A DNA stretch of 13,378 nt. Origin: SLST01 sp964458555 (GTDB taxonomy: Bacteria; Spirochaetota; Spirochaetia; DSM-27196; SLST01). The position numbers and the translations under genes were made by a program. This document shows, piece after piece, positions 1-6,541 of the stretch. Where the stretch lies: the NCBI GenBank assembly GCA_964458555.1, contig CAYWJH010000090.1, forward strand, positions 1-13,378. Reading direction: 5' to 3'. A model generated the notes under the pieces. It was given only the letters and a program-made list of their open reading frames with translations. It searched no databases and had not been told where the DNA came from. Numbering within the stretch: the first letter of the stretch is position 1; each line of letters starts with the position of its first letter.

Positions 1-76
1 ACCAGTCGCGGTGGACGCGAGCGCGAAAGGAACCCTTGGTGGTCTCGAACACGATGTCGAATGAATCGGGAGCCAT
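1..76 (-). CDS. Peptidyl-prolyl cis-trans isomerase, cyclophilin type (N-terminal fragment, cut by window edge)
   Basis: An ATG at 76 on the minus strand opens a frame that runs off the left edge. The 25 visible residues begin MAPDSFDIVFETTKGSF and continue ARVHRDW. This matches the start of bacterial cyclophilins, whose first strand usually reads 'vvfeTtkGsfrvrvhrdWAP'. Cyclophilins catalyse proline cis-trans isomerisation during protein folding, and no signal peptide is visible, so a cytoplasmic form is likely. The start is strongly supported by GGAGGAGGAG a few bases upstream (complement of about 79-88). The catalytic residues lie outside the window, so the family call rests on the N-terminus alone. 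The gene is divergent from the histidine kinase. Confidence 0.6.
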   Translation of the reverse strand, partial: MAPDSFDIVFETTKGSFRARVHRDW

Positions 77-92
77 GTCTCCTCCTCCGGCA

Positions 93-121
93 AGCATATC
101 GATTCGCCCCACCGGGCGGAA
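93..121 (-). promoter_or_regulatory. Possible promoter of the cyclophilin gene
   Basis: On the minus strand TTCCGC (complement of 116-121), 17 bases, then TATGCT (complement of 93-98) lies upstream of the strong ribosome binding site. The -10 matches four of six consensus positions and the -35 only three, so this is a weak prediction. Confidence 0.25.
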
Positions 122-138
122 CCCCGTATCTTCCCCCG

Positions 139-252
139 ATGCACTCGCACGCCCGCATCGCCGCCGTCGCGACCTTCAACGTCCGCTACGTTTCCGCGCG
201 CGACCGGCTGAGATCCGCGGGCGGCTGCGCTTCCGCCAATGACGGCGAGTGA
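139..252 (+). pseudogene. Short frame resembling the start of an endonuclease/exonuclease/phosphatase protein (possible remnant)
   Basis: A 37-codon frame starts at ATG 139 and stops at 252. It contains VATFNVRY (about residues 10-17) and ends NDGE. Proteins of the endonuclease/exonuclease/phosphatase superfamily commonly begin 'kvaTFNVRy...DGen.W', where the Asn is a metal/active-site residue, so this could be the 5' stub of such a gene after deletion or frameshift. TATCTT at 127-132 sits six bases before the ATG, as in the leaderless-looking starts elsewhere in the window. No continuation of the family was found in other frames downstream before the kinase gene. Chance resemblance over eight residues cannot be excluded. 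Confidence 0.2.
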
Positions 253-268
253 GTCTCCGAAGGCACGC

Positions 269-297
269 TTGTCGGCGGCGTCCCAGGGTGATACGGT
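269..297 (+). promoter_or_regulatory. Weak promoter candidate for the histidine kinase
   Basis: TTGTCG (269-274), 17 bases, TACGGT (292-297), then eight bases to the GTG at 306. The geometry resembles the leaderless-type promoters in front of the oxidoreductase and LOG genes, but each hexamer matches consensus poorly. No Shine-Dalgarno sequence precedes either candidate start. Confidence 0.2.
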
Positions 298-305
298 CTG
301 ATTGG

Positions 306-1571
306 GTGAAGGACAACAGCCCGAATCGCCATTCGCTGGGCCACGCGCTCTTCATAACGCTCGTCTACACGGTGGTCGGTACGACCTGGATCGTAGGCTC
401 CGACTACCTCGCGCAGGTCATCGCAGGCGACGGCGGCAGTATCGTGCTCATCCAGCGCTACAAGGGAATCGCTTACGTCGTGCTCACCGCCGCCGGGCTC
501 TTCGCCTTGATCCGCAACGCGCTGAGACGCGTTGGACGCTTTCAGATGCGCCTGAACGACACCCTGGAGGAGAGCAGGCAGCTCGGGCTCTATCTGAACA
601 CCATCATCGAAGCCGCGCCGGTAGCGATCTTCGATCTCACCGAGTCGGCGCAGGTGCGAAGCCTCTGGAACACCGCCGCCGAGCGGCTCTTCGGCTACAC
701 CGCCGGGGAGGTTATCGACACCAGGCCACCGATCGTCTCCGACGAGGCGTGGGCGAGGATCGCCGCGAGCCGCGAGGCGGTACTGCGCGGCGAGACGGTC
801 TCGCTCATCGAGGTCGAGCTCGTACGCAGCGACGGCACGCGCTTCCCCGGCGTCGTCTCGGCCGCCCCGGTTCGGTACGGCGACGACTGGCTCACGATCG
901 TGATCGTATCCGACACGACGCGGTTGCACGAGACGCTCGCGCGGCTCGAGGAGACCCTTGCCGAGCGCGAGGTCCTGATGCGCGAGATCCACCATCGCGT
1001 CAAGAACAGCCTCCAGGTCGTGTCGAGCCTGCTGATGCTCGAACGACGCGAGACCGCCCCGTCCACGCCCGCGGCGCTCGGCCTCGAACGCGCGCTCGCC
1101 CGGATCCGATCGATCGCCCGCGTCCACGAGATGCTCTATCACGGGTCGAATCTCGCCCGCGTCGAGCTCACGCATTATCTGCGCAGCCTCGCCGCCGACA
1201 TTTCCTCGTCCTTCGATCCCGGCCATCGCATCGACCTCGATCTCGCGCTTGGCTCGCTCAGCCTCCACATAGACCGGGCGGTCCCAATCGGCCTCATCTT
1301 CCACGAGCTACTCGTGAACGCGTACAAGCACGCCTTTGAGGCGGACCGCGCCGGACGCATCGGCGTGTACGTCACGACGACCGACTCGACGCTCGAGCTC
1401 CGGGTCAGCGACAGCGGCACCGGCTTTCCGGAAAGTGGGACACCGCTCGAGACGGGACGTGGCCTCATGCTCGTACAGGCGCTCTCCGCCCAGATCGACG
1501 CTACGGTGACCATGGACAATAAAGACGGAGCGACGGTTACGCTGCGAGCGCCGCTCCCGGCCGACGCCTGA
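306..1571 (+). CDS. Membrane sensor histidine kinase (two TM helices, PAS, HisKA_2, HATPase_c)
   Basis: A two-component sensor kinase of the HisKA_2 class. Residues here are counted from an upstream in-frame GTG at 249 (440 aa). GTG 306 (residue 20) is preferred because the first 19 residues are Arg-rich and unlike the family; it gives 421 aa. Two hydrophobic helices (about 32-50 and 72-90) flank a short external loop. A PAS domain follows (about 115-225, with NTAAERLFGY). The HisKA_2 dimerisation box has the phospho-acceptor in REIHHRVKNSLQ (H248). The ATPase domain shows an N box (HELLVNAYKHAF, E353/N357), a G1 box (DSGTGF) and a G2 box (GRGL). HisKA_2 kinases are often orphan, and no response regulator adjoins it. 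The receiver-PAS protein at 5633-6419 is a possible partner only by inference. The ligand is unknown. Confidence 0.9.
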   Translation: MKDNSPNRHSLGHALFITLVYTVVGTTWIVGSDYLAQVIAGDGGSIVLIQRYKGIAYVVLTAAGLFALIRNALRRVGRFQMRLNDTLEESRQLGLYLNTIIEAAPVAIFDLTESAQVRSLWNTAAERLFGYTAGEVIDTRPPIVSDEAWARIAASREAVLRGETVSLIEVELVRSDGTRFPGVVSAAPVRYGDDWLTIVIVSDTTRLHETLARLEETLAEREVLMREIHHRVKNSLQVVSSLLMLERRETAPSTPAALGLERALARIRSIARVHEMLYHGSNLARVELTHYLRSLAADISSSFDPGHRIDLDLALGSLSLHIDRAVPIGLIFHELLVNAYKHAFEADRAGRIGVYVTTTDSTLELRVSDSGTGFPESGTPLETGRGLMLVQALSAQIDATVTMDNKDGATVTLRAPLPADA

Positions 1572-1584
1572 GGGTCGGGCGGCT

Positions 1585-1599
1585 CGGCCCCTTGGGCCG
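1585..1599. other. Short GC hairpin between kinase and oxidoreductase
   Basis: CGGCCC-ctt-GGGCCG forms a perfect six-base-pair stem 14 bases after the kinase stop codon. No T-tract follows, so intrinsic termination is not well supported. It overlaps the proposed -35 element of the next gene, so it may be coincidental or may affect readthrough. Confidence 0.3.
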
Positions 1600-1620
1600 C
1601 GACGGCCGACACGCTATACT
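1592..1620 (+). promoter_or_regulatory. Promoter for the oxidoreductase, predicted leaderless
   Basis: TTGGGC (1592-1597), a 17-base spacer and TATACT (1615-1620) precede ATG 1627 by six bases. With normal -10 geometry, transcription would start at or within a base of the A of the ATG. No Shine-Dalgarno sequence is present, which fits a leaderless mRNA. TATACT matches five of six consensus positions. Confidence 0.5.
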
Positions 1621-1626
1621 GCTCGC

Positions 1627-2799
1627 ATGCAACCCGCCCAAACGTTCTCCCGCCCTATCGCCCTCGGTCCGCTGAGCGCGGCGAACCGCCTCGTGATGCC
1701 ACCGCTCGTGATCTGGAAGGCCGACGAGTCGGGAACCGTCACCGACGCGCACCTTGACCACTACGCCCGCTCGGCGGGGCCGGGGCTCATGATCGTGGAG
1801 GCGACGACGATCCGCCCGGAGGGGCGACTCGCCGCGACCCAGCTCGGCGTCTGGGACGACGCGCAGATCCCCGGATTGGCGCGCCTCGCGTCCACGATTC
1901 GGGAAACCGGCGCGCTCGCCGGCATCCAGATTCACCACGCAGGAGGTTCGACGAAGCGCGAACGACTCTACGGCCTCGACCCGTGGGTACCGTCGCTCCT
2001 CGAGCGCTCGCCGGAGGGCGCGCACGAGATGTCCGGAGACGAGGTGGCCCAGACCGTGGAGGCGTTCCGGCTCGGAGTCCGCCGCGCGCTCGAGGCGGGC
2101 TTCCAGGTGATCGAGCTCCACGGCGCGCACAGCTATCTCATCAGCCAGTTTCTCTCGCCGCAGACGAACCTGCGCGAGGACGAATGGGGCGGCACCCCCG
2201 AGCGACGCCGCGCCTTCATGATCGCGGTGGCGCGCGGCGCCCGCGAGGAAATCGAGCGCGCCGGGCGCGCCGAGAGCGCCGCGCTCACGGTGCGGCTCGG
2301 CCTCGCCGCAGGGACCCCGCGAGCGCTGCCGGTGGACGAGGGAATCGCCGCCGCGCGCGCAGCGGTCGAGGCCGGAGCTGACTTCCTCGATATCTCGAAC
2401 GGAGGAGGGCTCGACGAGCCGACCGAAGCGGATATTCGCGCGCGGACCGGGGAGGTTGTACAGGCGATCGATCCGCAGAGCGGCCTCGAGCCCACGCCGA
2501 CGCTGCTGCTCGCCGCGATCGCGCGCGCGTCGGTAGACGTGCCGGTCGTCGGCGTGAACGGTGTCTTTACCCCCGAGGCGGGCGCTGCCGCGGTCGAAGC
2601 CGGGATCGCCGACCTCGTCGCGACCGGGCGCGCGATCCTCGCCGATCCACGCTGGGCGAGGAAGGCGCTCGGGCATTCGGAGGACCCCATCGAGCGCTGC
2701 CAGGAGTGTGAACCGCGATGCTACTGGTTCACCGAGCCACCGAAGTGCCCGGCGCGGCGACGCCTCGCGCGCCGGGGCGAGCAGGCGCCGGTCGTCTGA
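1627..2799 (+). CDS. Old Yellow Enzyme-family NADH:flavin oxidoreductase with C-terminal Cys cluster
   Basis: An FMN-dependent TIM-barrel ene-reductase/NADH:flavin oxidoreductase of 390 aa. Family signatures are clear: the HGAHSYL substrate-binding motif (H165, H168, with Y170 at the usual proton-donor position), QFLSPQTNLREDEWGG (about 174-189), the GVNGVF phosphate-side strand (about 309-314) and ATGRAILADP (332-341) near the FMN phosphate. The N-terminal MPPLVIW lacks the cysteine that tunes flavin potential in YqjM-type enzymes. The C-terminus has Cys at 358, 361, 365 and 374 (CX2CX3CX8C), resembling the [4Fe-4S] ligands that follow the barrel in 2,4-dienoyl-CoA reductase-type relatives. 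Here, however, the protein ends soon after, without the second FAD/NAD(P) domain. The substrate is unknown. The GNAT gene follows 16 bases later, probably in the same transcript. Confidence 0.88.
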   Translation: MQPAQTFSRPIALGPLSAANRLVMPPLVIWKADESGTVTDAHLDHYARSAGPGLMIVEATTIRPEGRLAATQLGVWDDAQIPGLARLASTIRETGALAGIQIHHAGGSTKRERLYGLDPWVPSLLERSPEGAHEMSGDEVAQTVEAFRLGVRRALEAGFQVIELHGAHSYLISQFLSPQTNLREDEWGGTPERRRAFMIAVARGAREEIERAGRAESAALTVRLGLAAGTPRALPVDEGIAAARAAVEAGADFLDISNGGGLDEPTEADIRARTGEVVQAIDPQSGLEPTPTLLLAAIARASVDVPVVGVNGVFTPEAGAAAVEAGIADLVATGRAILADPRWARKALGHSEDPIERCQECEPRCYWFTEPPKCPARRRLARRGEQAPVV

Positions 2800-2815
2800 G
2801 AATACGGGAGAGAGC

Positions 2816-3118
2816 ATGGAACACGACGTACGACACGAACCCGAGCGACGACGATTCACCGTAGCCGAGCTCGGCCACGAGGCGTATCTCGAGTACTACG
2901 AGTTGCCCGACGGTTCGCTCGACTACGCCCACACGTACACGCCCAACGAGATCCGCGGCCGCGGGATAGCCACCGCGATCATCAAGCACGCGCTCGACTG
3001 GGCGCGCGAGAACGAGAAGAAGATCGCGCCGGGGTGCCCGTTCGTGGAGACCTACATCGATCGGCACCGGGAGTACAAGGACCTCTTGGTCGACCGGTAC
3101 CGGCACGACCTGGCGTAG
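2816..3118 (+). CDS. Small GNAT-type N-acetyltransferase (YjdJ-like)
   Basis: A 100-residue single-domain protein of the short GNAT subgroup (Pfam GCN5-related, about 90-100 aa). The centre reads HTYTPNEIRGRGIATAII (about 42-59): the RGRGIA element is the acetyl-CoA pyrophosphate loop. The following helix (ALDWARENEKK) and the segment with APGCPFVETYI and RHREYKDL are typical of this subgroup, including the conserved Pro-x-Cys. Its length is normal for the family. The substrate is not known for most members. ATG 2816 is chosen because GGGAGAG lies immediately upstream and because upstream in-frame codons would overlap the oxidoreductase gene. It is probably cotranscribed with that gene. Confidence 0.85.
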   Translation: MEHDVRHEPERRRFTVAELGHEAYLEYYELPDGSLDYAHTYTPNEIRGRGIATAIIKHALDWARENEKKIAPGCPFVETYIDRHREYKDLLVDRYRHDLA

Positions 3119-3119
3119 G

Positions 3120-3134
3120 CCGGCGCAAGGCCGG
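3120..3134. terminator. Weak hairpin between convergent genes
   Basis: CCGGC-gcaag-GCCGG lies in the 33-base gap between the GNAT stop and the ABC ATPase stop. A five-base-pair GC stem without a T-run on either strand is only weak support for termination, but no better candidate exists between these convergent units. Confidence 0.2.
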
Positions 3135-3151
3135 GACCGGACGCAGGCGCG

Positions 3152-3907
3152 CTACAGGATGTGCTCGAGGAAGCGCCTGGTGCGCTCCTGAACCGGCGAA
3201 TCGAAGAACACCGACGGTGCGCCCATCTCCACGACCTCGCCTTCGTCCATGAAGACGACACGGTCGGCGGCGGCCTTCGCAAAGCCCATCTCGTGACTGA
3301 CGACCATCATCGTCATACCCTCGCGGGCGAGGTCGAGCATGACGTCGAGCACTTCCTTGATCATCTCCGGGTCGAGCGCGCTCGTCGGCTCGTCGAAGAG
3401 CATGACCTTGGGGTTCATCGCGAGCGCCCGCGCGATCGCGACCCGCTGCTGCTGTCCGCCGGAGAGCTGGCCGGGGTAGGCGTCCGCCTTGTCGCCGAGC
3501 CCGACGCGCTCGAGCAGCCGCTTCGCGGTCGCCTGAGCTTCGCGTCGCGATTCGCGCTTCACCGTGAGGGGGGCGAGCATGATGTTCGCTTCAGCGGTGA
3601 GCTGCGGAAAAAGGTTGAAGGCCTGGAAGACCATCCCCACCTCCTCGCGAATCTTCCGGATATCCGAGCGAGGGTTGGTGACTTCGTCGCCGTCGATCCA
3701 GATGCGCCCACTCGTCACGCGCTCGAGGCGGTTCACGCTCCTCAGCATCGTGCTCTTGCCGCTGCCGCTCGGCCCGATGACGAGCACGACCTCGCCCGAG
3801 CGCACCTCGAGCGAGACGCCGCGCAGCGCCTGCACCTCGCCGAAGCTCTTGTGCGCGTCCTCGATCCGGACCCTCGGTACGGTCGTTCCGGTTGGCTGTT
3901 CGCTCAT
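3152..3907 (-). CDS. Polar amino-acid ABC transporter, ATP-binding protein (GlnQ/HisP-like)
   Basis: The ATPase of an amino-acid uptake transporter, acting as a dimer on the cytoplasmic face of the permease. All motifs are intact in the 251-aa product: Walker A GPSGSGKST (45-53), Q-loop Gln95, signature LSGGQQQR (148-155), Walker B VMLFDEP (168-174) with catalytic Glu173, D-loop SALD (176-179) and H-loop VSHEMGF. The length and the phrase EVGMVFQAFNLFPQLT fit the GlnQ/HisP/ArtP family. It is last in the operon, starting four bases after the permease stop. GGGGTGA upstream of ATG 3907 overlaps the permease stop codon, which suggests coupled translation. The substrate cannot be read from this subunit. 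Confidence 0.95.
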   Translation of the reverse strand: MSEQPTGTTVPRVRIEDAHKSFGEVQALRGVSLEVRSGEVVLVIGPSGSGKSTMLRSVNRLERVTSGRIWIDGDEVTNPRSDIRKIREEVGMVFQAFNLFPQLTAEANIMLAPLTVKRESRREAQATAKRLLERVGLGDKADAYPGQLSGGQQQRVAIARALAMNPKVMLFDEPTSALDPEMIKEVLDVMLDLAREGMTMMVVSHEMGFAKAAADRVVFMDEGEVVEMGAPSVFFDSPVQERTRRFLEHIL

Positions 3908-3911
3908 CGGC

Positions 3912-4706
3912 TCACCCCCTGTGGTGGAGCGACACCCGCTCTTCCATGATCGCCACGAGCTTCGAGAAGAAGAGCGTGAGTACGAGGTAGATCAGCGCGA
4001 CTACCGTGTACGCCTGGAAGTACTCGAAGGTCTGCGAGGCGTACTCGCGTCCGCGGCGAAGCAGGTCGGCGACCGCGAGAATGCTGACGAGCGATGAGTC
4101 CTTCAAGAGCGCGATGAACTCGTTTCCTACCGGCGGCAGGATCACCCTGAAGGTCTGCGGGAGAATCACCTTCCGCAGCGCCTGCGTCCGCGTCATCCCG
4201 AGCGCGAGCGCAGCTTCCATCTGCCCCTTCGGAATCGACTGGATGCCGGCACGGAAGATCTCGCCCATGTACGCGCCGTAGCAGACGCTCATCGCGATCA
4301 CCGCGGCGGCGAGCCGCGGCACCTGGATGAACTGCCCGAGCGCGAAGTAGATGTAGAACAGCTGCACGAGCAGCGGGATGCCCCGGATGACCTCGACGTA
4401 GATCGTCGCGATCCGGTTTATGATCGTGACGCGGGAGATCCGCCCGAGGCCCGTGAACAGGCCAATGACGAGCGCGAAGACGATCGACATGACCGTGACC
4501 TGAAAGGTCCGCAGGATCCCGTCCGGCACGAACTTCAGGATGTTCCAGTACGGGTCGGGCGACAGGATCGGCAGCGTAGCGAGCATGAACAGCGCGCCGA
4601 AGAAACTGATCCTCCACGCGCTGAAAACCGACCTGTCCGCCTTGTCCGGGATGAGGGCGCCGTCGCTGACGCTCACCGCCTGTTTCTCGTCGTTTACCTC
4701 AGCCAC
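3912..4706 (-). CDS. Polar amino-acid ABC transporter, permease (HisM/GlnP-like)
   Basis: Inner-membrane permease of 264 aa. After a hydrophilic N-terminal tail of about 28 residues come a first helix (SFFGALFMLATLPIL), the family segment with GILRTFQVTVMSIVFALVIG, and further helices. The cytoplasmic EAA loop (GQMEAALALGMTRTQALR) contacts the ATPase. The sequence ending KDSSLVSILAVADLL is diagnostic for His/Glu/Asp/Arg-type permeases. The start is GTG 4706, which overlaps the binding-protein gene by 13 bases, with GAGGA nearby. Only one permease gene is present, so the pore is probably a homodimer. The tail is longer than usual, so a later start is possible. Confidence 0.93.
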   Translation of the reverse strand: MAEVNDEKQAVSVSDGALIPDKADRSVFSAWRISFFGALFMLATLPILSPDPYWNILKFVPDGILRTFQVTVMSIVFALVIGLFTGLGRISRVTIINRIATIYVEVIRGIPLLVQLFYIYFALGQFIQVPRLAAAVIAMSVCYGAYMGEIFRAGIQSIPKGQMEAALALGMTRTQALRKVILPQTFRVILPPVGNEFIALLKDSSLVSILAVADLLRRGREYASQTFEYFQAYTVVALIYLVLTLFFSKLVAIMEERVSLHHRG

Positions 4707-5449
4707 GTGTCCTCGAGCTGCTCCGGGATGCCCTCGTCCTTGACCGCGGCAAGCCCCTCGTTGATCAGCGCGAGCACCTCGTCGTTGCCCTTCTCGACGG
4801 CGATGCCGTAGAACTCCTCGGTGAACGGCTCACCGACGATCTTCAGCGTGTCCGAGTACTCGTCGTTCTGGAGCACGTAGTCCGCGGCGATCGGGGTATC
4901 GGCGACGACGCCGGCGATCCGCCCGTTCGCGAGGTCCTCGATGGCGAGCCCGAGCTCGTCGTAGGTCGAGAGCTCGACGCCGTCGACCTTGTCCACTTCG
5001 AACGCGCCGGTCGTGCCGATCTGCGCGCCCACGCGCTCGCCGACCAGATCCTCGAGCGTCTCCACGCCGGCCGTGCTCTGCTGCACGATCAGCACCTGGC
5101 CCGCGTTGATGTACGGCTCGGAGAAGTCCATCGTCTTCTGCCGGTCCTCGGTAATCGTCACCGACGAGATGACCGCGTCGTACTCGCCCGTGCCCAGGCC
5201 GGCGAAGATGCCGTCCCACGCGGTGTTCTGGAACTCGACCTCGAAGCCCGCCGCGTCGGCGATCGCGTTCATCAGGTCGATGTCATAACCGGCGAGTTCC
5301 TTGTCCTCGTTGACGAACTCCATGGGAGGCCAGGTCGCGTCGGTGCCCACGGTGATCGTGCGTACACCATCCGACTCCTCCTGCCCGGAGGCCATGGCAA
5401 ACCCGGCGACAACCAGCAGCGCGAGCGCTGCAACTACCATTCGTTTCAT
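4694..5449 (-). CDS. Polar amino-acid ABC transporter, periplasmic substrate-binding protein
   Basis: A family 3 solute-binding protein of 251 aa. A signal peptide (about 1-20; Lys/Arg start, hydrophobic core) precedes SGQEES. There is no lipobox cysteine, so the protein should be free in the periplasm, as is common in spirochaetes. Family landmarks are TDATWPPMEF, GYDIDLMNAIAD, GEYDAVISSVTITEDR (binds the ligand alpha-amino and carboxylate groups) and DFSEPYINAGQ. These indicate a polar or basic amino-acid ligand, but the exact one is not determined. It is the first gene of the operon. AGGAG lies five bases before ATG 5449. It is normally the most abundant component of such systems. Confidence 0.94.
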   Translation of the reverse strand: MKRMVVAALALLVVAGFAMASGQEESDGVRTITVGTDATWPPMEFVNEDKELAGYDIDLMNAIADAAGFEVEFQNTAWDGIFAGLGTGEYDAVISSVTITEDRQKTMDFSEPYINAGQVLIVQQSTAGVETLEDLVGERVGAQIGTTGAFEVDKVDGVELSTYDELGLAIEDLANGRIAGVVADTPIAADYVLQNDEYSDTLKIVGEPFTEEFYGIAVEKGNDEVLALINEGLAAVKDEGIPEQLEDTWLR

Positions 5450-5478
5450 AGAAACTCCTTTCGTGATTAGGCGCAGAG

Positions 5479-5505
5479 ATTAATAAATATGCGCACGATT
5501 TGCAA
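5479..5505 (-). promoter_or_regulatory. Likely promoter of the amino-acid ABC operon
   Basis: On the minus strand TTGCAA (5505-5500), 15 bases, then ATTAAT (5484-5479) sits in the only markedly AT-rich patch of this region. It leaves a short leader that carries the AGGAG site. The spacer is shorter than the ideal 17, so the exact elements are uncertain, but the AT-rich patch itself is conspicuous. Confidence 0.4.
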
Positions 5506-5532
5506 GAGAATACGGCTGCGCAGCTACGTCGC

Positions 5533-5632
5533 NNNNNNNNNNNNNNNNNNNNNNNNNNNNNNNNNNNNNNNNNNNNNNNNNNNNNNNNNNNNNNNNNNNN
5601 NNNNNNNNNNNNNNNNNNNNNNNNNNNNNNNN
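5533..5632. other. Assembly gap: exactly 100 N
   Basis: One hundred consecutive N separate the ABC operon's upstream region from the receiver-PAS gene. A run of exactly 100 is the conventional placeholder for a gap of unknown size, so the true distance, and the content between the two sides, are not known. The receiver-PAS gene is cut by it. Confidence 0.95.
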
Positions 5633-6419
5633 CGCGCGCCCGAAGCGCGAGCTCGGCTTCCTTGCGCTCGGTGATGTCCTGGAGGATCCCGAAGACGCGG
5701 ACCGGGCTCCCGCTCTGGTCGCGCCAGTATTCGGCGCGGTCGTAGATCCAGCGCACGCTGCCGTCGGGACGCACGATGCGGTACTCGGTCTCGAAGACTC
5801 CCCCGTGGCTGCGCACCTCGCGAACCGCCTGCTCGGCACGCTCGCGGTCTTCGTCGGGTATGAGGCGCAGAATCCCCTCGCGCGAGGGGCGCGCGTGGGG
5901 GTCGCCCACCAGATCGTAGACCTCCGGCGACCACATGGTCTCACCGGTCCCGACCTTCCGCTCGTAGCTGCCGAGGCGGGCGAGCTGCTGCGCACGCTGG
6001 AGGCGCCGCTCGCCCAGCTCTGCGCGCTTGTGCGCGGAGAAGAGCTCGAGCGCCATCTCGATCGACGAGACGAGGACGAAGTCGCCGGAGTTCTTCACGA
6101 CGAAGCCGTACTTCGTGATGTCGCGGACGCGACGAACGGTCTCCTCGTCGGAGTACGCGGTGAGGAAGACGATAGGGACGTCGCGTTGGGCGAGAATACG
6201 CTCGGCGGCGGTCTTGCCGTCGATCCCCGCTCCCAGATTGATGTCCATGAGCACGAGATCGATCCGATCGTCCCGCGTCGCCACGTCGACCGCTTCCTCG
6301 CCCGAGAGCGCCGTCTCGACGGCGAACCCGTGACGACGCAGCATGTCCGCCTCGGCCATCGCGATAATCGCCTGGTCTTCGACGAGCAGGAGGAGCTTGT
6401 CGCCGGTATGAGCGCTCAT
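5633..6419 (-). CDS. Response regulator receiver-PAS protein, C-terminus lost in the gap
   Basis: The visible 262 residues begin with a CheY-like receiver (about 8-128). It has the acidic pair E14/D15, phospho-acceptor Asp59 (LMDINLG), switch Thr87 (FLTAYS) and Lys109 (VVKN). A short helical linker (about 128-150) leads to a PAS_3-type domain (about 150-255) with MWSPEVYDLVG, EYRIVRPDGSVRWIYDRAEY and the closing GILQDITERK. This architecture usually continues into another PAS or a HisKA_2/HATPase module, so the protein is probably a hybrid kinase or a cytoplasmic sensor regulator; that part is missing. ATG 6419 is chosen because the receiver starts a few residues later. No Shine-Dalgarno sequence is visible, and a TATACT box lies just upstream. 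Confidence 0.87.
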
Positions 6420-6430
6420 CTCAAAGATTG

Positions 6431-6459
6431 AGTATAGATCGTGCGGCAGCGATTGTCGC
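6431..6459 (-). promoter_or_regulatory. Promoter of the receiver-PAS gene, nearly leaderless
   Basis: On the minus strand GCGACA (complement of 6454-6459), a 17-base spacer and TATACT (complement of 6431-6436) lie 11 bases before the ATG. The predicted transcript leader is only about four to six bases, too short for a ribosome binding site, and none is seen. Confidence 0.45.
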
Positions 6460-6507
6460 CCACTTTTCCGCTCGCACCGGCGACCGGCCGCCGGGCATCG
6501 GCGACGC

Positions 6508-6536
6508 TTGTGGACGCGGCGGGCCTGGTGTACGCT
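6508..6536 (+). promoter_or_regulatory. Promoter of the LOG-family gene, predicted leaderless
   Basis: TTGTGG (6508-6513), 17 bases, TACGCT (6531-6536), then five bases to GTG 6542. Spacing matches the oxidoreductase promoter. The -10 keeps only T, A and the final T of the consensus. No Shine-Dalgarno sequence lies upstream. With the promoter at 6431-6459 it fills most of the 122-base divergent intergenic region. Confidence 0.35.
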
Positions 6537-6541
6537 GACGC

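Noticed and set aside
186..1304. Minus-strand open frame (372 codons) opposite the histidine kinase
   Set aside because: Composition is typical of antisense frames in GC-rich DNA, and the kinase motifs on the other strand are unambiguous.
1537..2859. Long minus-strand open frame (440 codons) opposite the oxidoreductase
   Set aside because: Arg-rich with no recognisable motif; the plus strand encodes a complete Old Yellow Enzyme with all signatures.
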